The notes beneath the pieces were generated by a model. That model did not search any database. It was not told the origin of the DNA and was given only the letters and a program-made list of their open reading frames with translations. From positions 1 through 12,968 of the forward strand of contig JBPBPY010000115.1 of NCBI GenBank assembly GCA_050954505.1: DNA of 12,968 bases, in the 5' to 3' direction. Within the stretch, counting starts at the first letter, position 1, and every line of letters begins with the position of its first letter. Positions 1 to 7,326 of the stretch are shown piece after piece. Position numbers and translations under genes: made by a program. The DNA is from JAQGMO01 sp050954505 (lineage in GTDB: Bacteria; Pseudomonadota; Gammaproteobacteria; Burkholderiales; Burkholderiaceae_D).

Positions 1-958
1 AAGGAAGCAGTTTTTCGACGCGCAAGGCATATTGCCCGTTGAGCTTGCCGTAGCTGCATTCCATCACCGGTATGCCATCGACCCTGGCCTGGACCAGGTC
101 TTCCAGTGTGAGCGGCAGCACATCACCGGGTTTCATGTTCAGGATTGCGCCCAGGGTCGAGCTGGCAGTGCCGAGATTGGCAATCAGCTCGACTTCGGCG
201 CTTTGCAGCTGCAGGCGCATACGCCGCGACCAGGTCTTGTCGACTTCCGGCGGCGCTTCCTGTTTCGAGTTGGCCAGCAGGTCGCGGATCGGCTCGAACA
301 TCAGGTAGGGAATGCAGATCTGCATCTCGCCACTGACTTCGCCCAGCGTGACCGAGAACGGCATGCTCACCACCATGTCTTCCGGCTCGGCCACATGCAC
401 GAAGCGCACATTGGTTTCGGCGCGCACGAACTCGAAGTCGAGTGGATACACGGTTTCCCATGCATGCTTGTAGCTCTCGAAGATGACATCGATGACGCGC
501 CGCACGATACGCTGTTCTGCCTGGGAAAACTCGCGTCCTTCCGGACGTGCCATCATCCGTCCGGCGCCGCCGAACAGATTGTCCACCATCAGAAACACCA
601 GGTTGGGTTCGATGGCGATGATGGCCTGGCCGCGCAGCGGCTTGAGCTGGATGATGTTCAGGCTGGTCGGCACGGCCTGGGCTTCGAGGAACTCGCTGCA
701 CTTGATGATCTTCAATTCACCGAGCGTGATTTCCGCATTGCGGCGCAGGAAGGTCGATAGGCCGGTGCGGAACTTGCGCACGAAGCGCTCGTTGATGGTG
801 TCGAGCACCGGCATGCGTCCCTGTACCGCGCGGTCCGGCGCTGCCAGGTTGTATGGACGTGCAATCGCGGCATTTGCGGCCGCGCTGTTTTCCTGCTCGC
901 CGTTGACCCCCTTGAGGAGGGTATCGACTTCTTCCTGCGAGAGAAAGTTGTCAGTCAT
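1..958 (-). CDS. fliM: Flagellar motor switch protein FliM (3' end cut by window edge)
   Basis: FliM is the middle part of the cytoplasmic C ring. It binds phospho-CheY and passes the signal to FliG to reverse rotation. About 319 codons are visible from the ATG at 958; the family is usually about 330 residues, so only a short tail is missing. The N-terminus carries the CheY-binding segment LSQEEVDTLL (residues 6-15). The FliM middle-domain signature GGAGR is at about 130-134, preceded by NLVFLMVDNLF. The last third, from about residue 245, is the SpoA-type domain that pairs with FliN (LGAILNMKPGDVLPL). The start lies 4 nt downstream of the fliL stop (963-965), so the two genes are almost certainly cotranscribed and coupled. 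FliN and the export-gate genes would be expected beyond the left edge, but that is inference. Confidence 0.97.
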   Translation of the reverse strand, partial: MTDNFLSQEEVDTLLKGVNGEQENSAAANAAIARPYNLAAPDRAVQGRMPVLDTINERFVRKFRTGLSTFLRRNAEITLGELKIIKCSEFLEAQAVPTSLNIIQLKPLRGQAIIAIEPNLVFLMVDNLFGGAGRMMARPEGREFSQAEQRIVRRVIDVIFESYKHAWETVYPLDFEFVRAETNVRFVHVAEPEDMVVSMPFSVTLGEVSGEMQICIPYLMFEPIRDLLANSKQEAPPEVDKTWSRRMRLQLQSAEVELIANLGTASSTLGAILNMKPGDVLPLTLEDLVQARVDGIPVMECSYGKLNGQYALRVEKLLP

Positions 959-962
959 GGCA

Positions 963-1490
963 TTACTGGATCACGAAAGAGGTGAGGAACACGCCGTTGA
1001 CGTCGCCCTTCGGGCCGCCGGGTACGTAGGGTTCGTTGACCGCGTTGAGGATTTCCGCAACCAGTTTTTTCTTGCCTTCGGCGGTGTTGATTTCCGATGC
1101 CTTCTTGCTCGACAGCAGAACCAGCAGACGCCCGCGCAGCACTGGCGTATAGGACTTGAGCTCATCGACCTTGTGGGCATCGGAGGCCTGCAGCGTGATG
1201 GCCACCTGCAGGTACTGGTCGCCATTCTCGGGCTGCAGGTTGACCGTGAACGGTTCGAGCACTGCAAACACGGGGGGCGCGACCGGCGCATGCTTGACCT
1301 CTTCATGGGCACTGGCGTCGGGTTTGGCGCGGCCCAGGAACCACCAGGCGGCACCGCCGCCGATGGCCAGCACTGCAACCAGGCCGGCAATCATCACCAG
1401 CTTTTTCTTCGACTTCACGGGTACGACGACTTCTTCAGCGGGCGCGGCTGCCTTCGGTGCGGTCTTTGCGGTTTTTGGCGCTGTTGCCAT
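963..1490 (-). CDS. fliL: Flagellar basal body-associated protein FliL
   Basis: FliL is a single-pass inner-membrane protein that surrounds or supports the stator units and affects motor torque and stability. The 175-residue product has a short Ala/Lys/Pro-rich cytoplasmic tail, a basic stretch KSKKK, one membrane helix at about residues 31-52 (LVMIAGLVAVLAIGGGAAWWFL), and then a periplasmic domain. The domain has the family pattern FAVLEPFTVNLQPENGDQYLQV followed by LRGRLLVLLSSK, and ends FLTSFVIQ, a normal FliL C-terminus. A clear ribosome site AAAGGA lies 6-7 nt before the ATG at 1490. It is the first gene after the 355-bp gap behind fliK and heads the fliL-fliM part of the operon, so a local promoter is possible. 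Confidence 0.96.
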   Translation of the reverse strand: MATAPKTAKTAPKAAAPAEEVVVPVKSKKKLVMIAGLVAVLAIGGGAAWWFLGRAKPDASAHEEVKHAPVAPPVFAVLEPFTVNLQPENGDQYLQVAITLQASDAHKVDELKSYTPVLRGRLLVLLSSKKASEINTAEGKKKLVAEILNAVNEPYVPGGPKGDVNGVFLTSFVIQ

Positions 1491-1661
1491 GCTTGATCCT
1501 TTGTATTCCGATTGGCCCTGGAGTTGGCGTCGATGATACCTGCCCAGGGAAGTGCGCGCCAGGTGACTGATACCGAAAGCGCATTTTCTTCATTGTATGA
1601 ACAATCAGCGCGTGGAATCGGTCGAAAAGAGAGGGGAAGCAGGTGCATATCGGGGCAATAG

Positions 1662-1703
1662 ATGCCATGTTGCAATTTTGCCTCGTGGCATGGCTCATGG
1701 CAT
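1662..1703. repeat. 8-bp inverted repeat with 26-bp spacer
   Basis: ATGCCATG (1662-1669) is the exact reverse complement of CATGGCAT (1696-1703). A further TGGCAT lies at 1686-1691. The element sits in the gap upstream of fliL and could be a protein-binding site or an mRNA stem. No regulator is assigned. Confidence 0.4.
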
Positions 1704-1707
1704 TAAC

Positions 1708-1729
1708 GGTCCGCTCGAATGAGCGAACC
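1708..1729. repeat. Hairpin in the fliK-fliL gap
   Basis: GGTCCGCTC (1708-1716) faces GAGCGAACC (1721-1729) across the 4-nt loop GAAT, with one mismatch in nine pairs. Neither strand shows a T run after the stem, so it is not a standard intrinsic terminator. It could be an operator or could stabilise or process the mRNA between fliK and fliL. Confidence 0.4.
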
Positions 1730-1845
1730 GGCATTCATTGCATCACGCCGGATCGATCCGCCGTGCATGCCGGTGGCGTTGCAACACCGCTTGCCGCTTG
1801 CCAGCCCGGCGCCCGCATGCGCACCTGATGCCTGCCTGCGCCGGT

Positions 1846-3336
1846 TCAGGCGAAGGTATCGACCATGCCGTTGCCGCTGCTGATGGTTCTGCCAACGGCG
1901 GCGCGGCTGACCACTTCTGCGCCATCCTCGCCTGCCTGGTTGCCACTGCCGCGCACGCCGCCCATGGCAAACCGTGCAGCCTGGTCCTGCTGCGAGGCGC
2001 TGCCACTGTCGACCGATGCCTGGCCGAGCTGGATGCCGGCGTCGCTGAGCATTTCGCGCAGCTTCGGCATGGCTGCTTCCAGCGCCTGGCGCACTTCAGG
2101 CTGTGCAGAACTGAAGCTGGCGTTGGCTTGTGCATTGCTCACGCTCAGGACCACCTGCAAGGGACCGAGGTCGGGTGGGTTGATGGTGATGGTTGCGGTT
2201 TGCTCGCCACCGGCTGCCATCCAGACCACTTTCTGGCCCAGGGCATTGTTCCAGGCATCGCTGCCGACTTTTTGCGGCAGCGTGGTGCTGGCGGCCTGCG
2301 CGGCGGCGGCCGTGGTCAGCGGCGCCGATTGCGTCACCGCCTGCAGCGTGGCGGGTGTGGTGGTGGCGCCGACACTTTCGACGCCCGGCTTGCCGGCTTC
2401 GACCCGCGTTTCTGCAGCGACCTGGGGCAAAACGCGCAACTGCGCGCTGGCGGCATCGGCAGCCTTGGGCGGCAACTTGCTGGCCAGGTCGGCATCGGGT
2501 TTGAGATTCTTGTCGGTGGCGACGGTTTCTGCATGATCTTGCGCAGCGGCCTTGATCTTCTCGCCGGAAGTTTCGCCAAGCGCCTTGGCAAACACGCCAT
2601 TGCTGTCGGCGTCGGCCGTGATGTCCTTGCTCTCGCCTGCATCGGCCTTGCCGGCTGCCGCATTGAGCATGGCAAGCGTGGCGGCATCGGTCTTGCCGGT
2701 TTTTACCGCCGCATTGCCGGTTTCATCCGGTACTGCTGCAGCGGCATCCTTGCTCGTGGCGGCAGGCTTGAGCAGGCTGGCAACCAGCGCTGCCAGGTCG
2801 GCCGGCATGGTCAAATCGCCTGCTGCGCGCGCCACCGCCGCCGCGTCGGCGGGACTGTCCTGCGTCTTGGCCGTAGCGCTGTCTTCCTGCGTGGTTGCGG
2901 CAGTGCTGGTGCTCTGGGCGTCGGATTTGTCGCTGGCCGCCTGCGCGGGGCGATCGCTGCCGCCACTGTCCTGGGCTGGCTGGCTCTTCGTCGTCGATGT
3001 CGCATCGGCACGGCGCTGGGCCTGGCTGGCTTGTTCCGCCAGGCGGGCTGCGCTGGCGTTGGCGGCCATTGCTGCGGCATTGCTGTCATAGTCGCTGGTG
3101 GCCGTGGACGTCTTTTCAGGTGCCGGCGTGCTGGTGGGCTGGCGTTCGGCTGGCTTGGGCTGGTTGGCCTTGGCTTCGCTTTCGCGCCGGCTGGCCAGCT
3201 GCTTGTCGAGCATTTGATTGAAGGACTGATCGGCAGCGGCGGCATTGGCCTGGCGCATCGCCGTGAGCTGGGAACTGGTTGGCGCCTGCAGCGATGCGGC
3301 GGTCAGGGAAGGCAATGCGACATTGGTGGTGGTCAT
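1846..3336 (-). CDS. fliK: Flagellar hook-length control protein FliK
   Basis: FliK is a secreted molecular ruler. It is exported during hook growth and, through its C-terminal domain, makes FlhB switch the export gate from rod/hook to filament substrates. The product is 496 residues. Residues 1 to about 355 are low in complexity and rich in Ala, Ser, Thr, Gln and Asp, as expected for the flexible ruler part. The conserved C-terminal core begins near residue 357 (VGSDAWNNALGQKVVWMA) and includes INPPDLGPLQVVLSV, the family's PPxLG signature, then QPEVRQALEAAMPKLREML. A Gly/Ser-rich tail of about 55 residues follows. The gene begins 56 bp after the fliJ stop and has only a weak ribosome site (AGAGA). 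Its role at this locus is the standard one; a second FliK-like protein is encoded at 11110-12369. Confidence 0.94.
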   Translation of the reverse strand: MTTTNVALPSLTAASLQAPTSSQLTAMRQANAAAADQSFNQMLDKQLASRRESEAKANQPKPAERQPTSTPAPEKTSTATSDYDSNAAAMAANASAARLAEQASQAQRRADATSTTKSQPAQDSGGSDRPAQAASDKSDAQSTSTAATTQEDSATAKTQDSPADAAAVARAAGDLTMPADLAALVASLLKPAATSKDAAAAVPDETGNAAVKTGKTDAATLAMLNAAAGKADAGESKDITADADSNGVFAKALGETSGEKIKAAAQDHAETVATDKNLKPDADLASKLPPKAADAASAQLRVLPQVAAETRVEAGKPGVESVGATTTPATLQAVTQSAPLTTAAAAQAASTTLPQKVGSDAWNNALGQKVVWMAAGGEQTATITINPPDLGPLQVVLSVSNAQANASFSSAQPEVRQALEAAMPKLREMLSDAGIQLGQASVDSGSASQQDQAARFAMGGVRGSGNQAGEDGAEVVSRAAVGRTISSGNGMVDTFA

Positions 3337-3392
3337 GGAAGCAATCTCTGTAGGTGAGTCTTGATCAATCTTGGTCGTAACCAGCAGGCATT

Positions 3393-3833
3393 TCAGCGTT
3401 TGTAGAACGCCTGGCGTGTGGCATGTTCGTCAGTGGACTTCTGGTCGCGCCGTAACTCCTTCCGGTGTTCTTCCTGGCGTGCCCTGGTCTCGAGCGTGCC
3501 ATACGATTTGCGTCGCCGTTCGCACTGCTGCCAGAGTTGGCGCGCCTGTTCGACGCGCCGCGCTGCCTCGGCAATGATCTGCCGCTGGCGCACCATGGCC
3601 AGATCCAGCTTTTCCAGGAACAGCTGGAAGTTGCGGTATCCCGATGCGTTCAAGCCACTGGCCAGCCGTTCCTGGAAACGTTGGGCATAATCATCGCGGT
3701 ACTGTTGCAACTGCACCAGCTTGTTCTCCTGTTCCTCGCTGTATCGAATTTCATTGCCCAGCCGTTTTGCCGCATTGTCGGTATCGACGGTTGCAATCGT
3801 GATCAGGGTTTCAATCGAGGAAGAAGATGCCAT
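3393..3833 (-). CDS. fliJ: Flagellar export protein FliJ
   Basis: FliJ is the small coiled-coil stalk of the export ATPase: it inserts into the FliI hexamer and contacts FlhA, and it recycles export chaperones. The 146-residue product matches the family length (~147). It is highly charged and almost wholly predicted helical, with two long stretches (about residues 15-60 and 70-135) rich in Glu, Gln, Arg and Lys, as in an antiparallel coiled coil. Sequence identity within FliJ is always low, so the call rests on length, coiled-coil character and its place directly after fliI (30-bp gap) and before fliK. The ribosome site before the ATG at 3833 is weak. Confidence 0.92.
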   Translation of the reverse strand: MASSSSIETLITIATVDTDNAAKRLGNEIRYSEEQENKLVQLQQYRDDYAQRFQERLASGLNASGYRNFQLFLEKLDLAMVRQRQIIAEAARRVEQARQLWQQCERRRKSYGTLETRARQEEHRKELRRDQKSTDEHATRQAFYKR

Positions 3834-3863
3834 GATTCGATTCTAGTAAGGTTCGCTGTTGCC

Positions 3864-5618
3864 CTATTCCCCGAATAGAGTGGCAAGTTCCCCCAAGCTC
3901 TCGTTAATGCCGGCGCGTTCGGCAATGTCCTGCTGCAGGAACGCCTCGATCTTTTCATGCAGTGCAATGGCGCGGTCAAGAATCGGGTCGGAACCGGCGC
4001 TGTAGGCGCCCACGCTGATGAGATCGCGGTTGCGCTCATAGCGTGAATACAGCTGTTTGAGCTGCCGCGTGAGTTTCTGGTGCATGGGCGAGGTGATGTT
4101 GTGCATGGCCCGGCTGATCGACTGTTCGATGTCGATGGCAGGATAATGCCCGGCTTCGGCCAGGTTGCGGTTCAACACCACATGGCCATCGAGAATCGCG
4201 CGCGCCGAATCGGCAATCGGATCCTGCTGATCGTCACCTTCGGTCAGGACGGTGTAGAAGGCAGTGATCGATCCGCCGCCTTCCTTGCCATTGCCGGCGC
4301 GCTCGACCAGTGCCGGCAGCTTGGCAAAGACCGACGGCGGATAACCCTTGGTGGCCGGCGGCTCGCCAATGGCCAGGGCGATTTCCCGCTGCGCCATAGC
4401 ATAGCGCGTCAGCGAATCCATGATCAACAGGACATTCTTGCCCTGATCACGGAAATGTTCGGCAATTGCAGTGGTGTAGGATGCGCCCTGCAGGCGCATG
4501 AGCGGCGGTGTATCGGCAGGCGCGGCGACCACCACCGAACGCGCCATGCCTTCGGTGCCGAGAATCTGTTCGATGAATTCCTTGACTTCGCGGCCCCGTT
4601 CGCCGATCAGGCCCACAACGATCACATCGGCGCTGGTGTACCGCGCCATCATGCCCAGCAACACGCTCTTGCCAACGCCCGAACCGGCAAACAAACCCAT
4701 GCGCTGGCCGCGGCCAACGGTAAGCATGCTGTTGATGGCGCGTACGCCGACGTCGAGAATGTCGGTAATCGGCGCGCGTCCGAGCGGATTGGCGGCGCGC
4801 ACCGACAATGGCGCTGTGTGGTGGGCGTTGAGCGGACCAAGGTTGTCGAGCGGGCGGCCAGCGGCGTCAAGCACGCGGCCAAGCAATTCATCACCCACCG
4901 GCAGGTGGCGGCCACGGTCCGATGCGCGCCGGCGCGGCTGGGTCTTCACACCCGGCACCGGCATTTTCTGCACCGCTTCGACTGGCGCCACGCTGCTGCC
5001 TGGCACCACGCCTTCGACATCGCTTTGCGGCATCAGGAAAATGCGGTCGTTTTCAAAGCCGACCACTTCGGCCTCGATGCGCGCGCCGTTGGGCATGGGT
5101 ACGGTGCAGCCACTGCCGATGGCCAGTTTCAGGCCGACTGCTTCCATGACCAGGCCGGCCACGCGGGTGATGCGGCCGGAGACCTGCATGGGCTGCAGCG
5201 TATTGAGCATCCTGCTGCAATCATGCAGGTAGTTTTGCCACTGGCCCGCAGCGGGCATGCCGGGTACGGCGTGCGCTGCCGGCTGCTCTGGCTGCGCGCC
5301 TGCAGCCGCCTCGCCGTCGTCACCGCCGTCTTCGTCATCGCCGCCGTCGTCATCGTAATCGAGCCGCTCGAGCCGCACGCCACCAGCCGCAGCAGCATGG
5401 CGAGCATCCATCTCCACTTCAGGCTTGCCGTCCTCCTGCAGCGCTGTCTGGCCTGGGCCTGCCTCGCCTGGTGTGGCCTCGGCGCCGACATCCTTGTCGG
5501 AGTCCGGGTCATCGTCGTTGCCGTCTGGCGCCATGCCATCATGCGTATCAATTTCATCGATCAGCGCTTGCGCCTGCGCCTGCAACTGCGCTTCATCCAT
5601 GGCGTCGAGTTCGCTCAT
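3864..5618 (-). CDS. fliI: Flagellum-specific export ATPase FliI with a long acidic N-terminal extension
   Basis: FliI is the F1-beta-like hexameric ATPase that feeds substrates to the flagellar export gate with FliH and FliJ. The product is 584 residues against a usual ~440-470. The normal protein seems to begin near Met121 (MPAAGQWQNYLHDCSRML). The Walker A motif AGSGVGKS is at 311-318, Walker B LLIMD at about 397-401, the GERGREV segment at 339-345 and the PPSVFAKLPAL signature at 427-437. Residues 1-120 are an extra region: a Gln/Ala-rich helix-like start (LDAMDEAQLQAQAQALIDEI), then Asp/Gly/Glu-rich low complexity (88-104). The ATG at 5618 overlaps the fliH stop as ATGA, which argues that the long form is translated. 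Internal initiation at Met121 would give a 464-residue, normal-length enzyme and cannot be excluded. Confidence 0.96.
   Translation of the reverse strand: MSELDAMDEAQLQAQAQALIDEIDTHDGMAPDGNDDDPDSDKDVGAEATPGEAGPGQTALQEDGKPEVEMDARHAAAAGGVRLERLDYDDDGGDDEDGGDDGEAAAGAQPEQPAAHAVPGMPAAGQWQNYLHDCSRMLNTLQPMQVSGRITRVAGLVMEAVGLKLAIGSGCTVPMPNGARIEAEVVGFENDRIFLMPQSDVEGVVPGSSVAPVEAVQKMPVPGVKTQPRRRASDRGRHLPVGDELLGRVLDAAGRPLDNLGPLNAHHTAPLSVRAANPLGRAPITDILDVGVRAINSMLTVGRGQRMGLFAGSGVGKSVLLGMMARYTSADVIVVGLIGERGREVKEFIEQILGTEGMARSVVVAAPADTPPLMRLQGASYTTAIAEHFRDQGKNVLLIMDSLTRYAMAQREIALAIGEPPATKGYPPSVFAKLPALVERAGNGKEGGGSITAFYTVLTEGDDQQDPIADSARAILDGHVVLNRNLAEAGHYPAIDIEQSISRAMHNITSPMHQKLTRQLKQLYSRYERNRDLISVGAYSAGSDPILDRAIALHEKIEAFLQQDIAERAGINESLGELATLFGE
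5313..5348 (-). repeat. Two 18-bp imperfect tandem repeats inside fliI
   Basis: Read on the minus strand, 5348-5331 and 5330-5313 are two in-frame 18-nt units that agree at 15 of 18 positions. They encode DGGDDE and DGGDDG (FliI residues 91-102). They lie in the acidic extension, where a change in unit number would keep the frame. Confidence 0.7.
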
Positions 5619-6283
5619 TGTTCGAGCCAGTCGGCTTCGACGCCAAAGGCGGCGGCAATGCGCTGCCAGCGCATGGTGGTGGTGGCATCGATCTGGTTGC
5701 TGGCCGTTTCAATCTGGCAGCCGCCGCGTTCCATGTGCGGGTCCTCGGTCAGGCGCCAGCCGGCAGCGGCCAGCTCGTCGCCAAGGCCGCCGGCAACCAA
5801 TGCGGCATCCAGAGGATTGAGCAGCAGGACGGCCGGCTGCTGAAGCGTAGGCAGGTGGCGGATTGCATCGCGCACTACCGGGATCAACAATTCGGGACGC
5901 ACGCTCAGCGCCGTCTTGAGCATGGCTTTGGCAATGTCGAGCGACAGGCGCAGCAGGTCGGCGGCGATGCGGGTTTCTGCATCGGCAATCTCGCCGCCGA
6001 ACCGCTCGGCCAGGTTGCGCAGGATCTGGCGTTCCGGTGCCGCCTGTTCGCGGCCCTGTTCCAGGCCCTTGGCATAACCTTCGCGCAAGCCATCTTCATA
6101 GCCCTTGCGCTGGGCATCGCTGCGATGTTGCGACAGCTGTTCAGCCAGGCTGGCCACTTCAGCGACTTCCTGCGGACGCTGCGCCGGTGCGCGGCTTGCG
6201 GAAGGGCGGTTGTCGCCGAACGAAGCCATTTCCCATCGCTCGTAAGCGGACTGCTGTTTCTTGGGTACGGCAGGTGAAGTCAT
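5615..6283 (-). CDS. fliH: Flagellar assembly protein FliH
   Basis: FliH dimerises and binds the N-terminus of FliI. It holds the ATPase at the C ring (through FliN) and restrains its activity. The 222-residue product shows the conserved N-terminal motif YERWEM (14-19). A glycine ladder with exact four-residue spacing follows (G61, G65, G69, G73, G77; YEDG-LREG-YAKG-LEQG), the GxxxG helix-packing repeat typical of FliH. The C-terminal part (about 90-222) matches the FliH/YscL/V-ATPase-E type fold, with AGWRLTEDPHMERGGCQIET. The gene starts 47 bp after fliG and its TGA overlaps the ATG of fliI by 4 bp, so FliH and FliI are probably made in step. No strong ribosome site precedes the ATG at 6283. 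Confidence 0.96.
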   Translation of the reverse strand: MTSPAVPKKQQSAYERWEMASFGDNRPSASRAPAQRPQEVAEVASLAEQLSQHRSDAQRKGYEDGLREGYAKGLEQGREQAAPERQILRNLAERFGGEIADAETRIAADLLRLSLDIAKAMLKTALSVRPELLIPVVRDAIRHLPTLQQPAVLLLNPLDAALVAGGLGDELAAAGWRLTEDPHMERGGCQIETASNQIDATTTMRWQRIAAAFGVEADWLEQ

Positions 6284-6330
6284 GTGTGCAGGCTTGCTCT
6301 GAACGTGGAAAGGTTGGACAACATCGAATG

Positions 6331-7326
6331 TCAGACGAATGGATCGTCACCCTTGGTGCCGAGCGTGATCTGGCCTTCTTCGGCCAGCCGGCGCACGATC
6401 TGCAGGATGGCTTTCTGTTCGACCTCGACTTCCGACAGCCGCACCGGTCCTTTCGAGTCCAGATCCTCGCGCATCATTTCCGCCGCACGCTGCGACATGT
6501 TCTTGAAGATCTTTTCGCGCAGGTCTTGCGAGGCACCCTTGAGGGCGACGATGAGCGACTCCGACTGCACTTCGCGCAGCACGATCTGGATGCCGCGGTC
6601 TTCGACGTCAAGGATGTTATCGAAGATGAACATCTCGTCGGTGATCTTCTGGGCCATGGTTTCGTCGTAGGCCTTGAGGTTTTCCATCACCGAGGTTTCG
6701 CTCTCGCCGCTGAAGTAGTTCAGGATCTCGGCCGCAGCTCGCACGCCGCCCATCGGCTTCTTCTTGCCAGACTGATTGCCCAGCAACAGCTTGGTCAGCA
6801 CTTCATTGAGTTCGGTCAGCGCCGCCGGCTGCACGCCATCGAGCGTGGCAATGCGCAGCATGACTTCGTTGCGCACATCTTCCGGCATGTGTTGCAGGAC
6901 TTCATAGGCATGGCCACGGTCGAGATGCACCAGGATGGTGGCGACGATCTGCGGATGTTCGTGATTGATCAGTTCGGCAATCGATTCGCCATCCATCCAC
7001 TTCAGGCTTTCAATGCCTGGCGAATCGCGCTGGCCCAGAATGCCATTCAACAGCGGTGCTGCCTTGTCGTTGCCCAGCGCCTTGGTCAGCACGGTGCGGA
7101 TGTAGGCGTCCGAGTCGACGTTGAAGCCTTCGCTGGTATCGGTCTCGGCACGAAAGTCTTCCAGTACCGCTTCGAGGTCTTCGTTCTGCACCGATGACAT
7201 GGCCGACATGGCTGCGCCCAGCTTTTGCACTTCGCGCGGTCCCAGGTGTTTCATCACACTGGCTGCTTCGTCGGCACCGATCGCCAGCAACAGGATCGCA
7301 CCTTTTTGAACACCTGCTTCACTCAT
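6331..7326 (-). CDS. fliG: Flagellar motor switch protein FliG
   Basis: FliG is the rotor protein that sits on the FliF ring and receives torque from MotA. From the ATG at 7326 it is 331 residues, the same length as E. coli FliG. The middle domain has the EHPQ motif (about 123-126 in this numbering) and the MFIFDNILDVEDR segment at 232-244. The C-terminal torque helix keeps the charged set (Lys263, Arg280, Glu287, Asp288, Arg296) matching E. coli K264, R281, D288, D289 and R297. Two in-frame ATGs exist: 7332 (MAMSEAG) and 7326 (MSEAG). The purine-rich GGGTGG is 6 nt before the second but abuts the first, so I prefer 7326. The start overlaps the end of fliF by 8 bp (14 bp with the earlier start), indicating translational coupling. 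Confidence 0.97.
   Translation of the reverse strand: MSEAGVQKGAILLLAIGADEAASVMKHLGPREVQKLGAAMSAMSSVQNEDLEAVLEDFRAETDTSEGFNVDSDAYIRTVLTKALGNDKAAPLLNGILGQRDSPGIESLKWMDGESIAELINHEHPQIVATILVHLDRGHAYEVLQHMPEDVRNEVMLRIATLDGVQPAALTELNEVLTKLLLGNQSGKKKPMGGVRAAAEILNYFSGESETSVMENLKAYDETMAQKITDEMFIFDNILDVEDRGIQIVLREVQSESLIVALKGASQDLREKIFKNMSQRAAEMMREDLDSKGPVRLSEVEVEQKAILQIVRRLAEEGQITLGTKGDDPFV

Larger units (their letters stand above)
1491..1845. other. Non-coding gap between fliK and fliL with inverted repeats
   Basis: These 355 bp hold no convincing gene: open frames across them are short, overlap fliL and resemble no family I know. The stretch around 1560-1740 looks more AT-rich than the flanking genes. 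It contains an 8-bp perfect inverted repeat (ATGCCATG at 1662-1669 and CATGGCAT at 1696-1703) and a hairpin (1708-1729). A TACAAT hexamer on the minus strand near 1595-1600 could be a -10 box, but I found no matching -35. Neither a full sigma-54 nor a full FliA consensus was seen. Gaps inside this operon are otherwise at most 56 bp, so a promoter or RNA-level control for fliLM is the likely reason for the space (inference). Confidence 0.5.

Noticed and set aside
1647..1654. FliA-type -10 (CCCGATAT) for fliL on the minus strand
   Set aside because: No TAAA-like -35 at the needed distance; the 4 nt at N15 read GCAA.
1661..1705. Sigma-54 promoter upstream of fliL
   Set aside because: TGGCAT copies are present but no GC doublet falls at the required 10-bp spacing from the GG on the right strand.
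1708..1729. Terminator after fliK
   Set aside because: The stem is fair but no T run follows on the minus strand, so it was listed only as a hairpin.
1738..3357. 539-codon open frame on the plus strand
   Set aside because: It lies antisense to fliK, is Gly/Ala/Arg/Cys-rich without any domain, and is the product of GC-rich third positions on the opposite strand.
4080..5843. 587-codon open frame on the plus strand
   Set aside because: Antisense to fliI and the end of fliH; His/Arg/Cys-rich composition typical of a reverse-strand shadow; no motif.
6037..7197. 386-codon open frame on the plus strand
   Set aside because: Antisense to fliG and fliH; composition (HFRR, HDLD, QRR strings) and lack of ribosome site mark it as a shadow.
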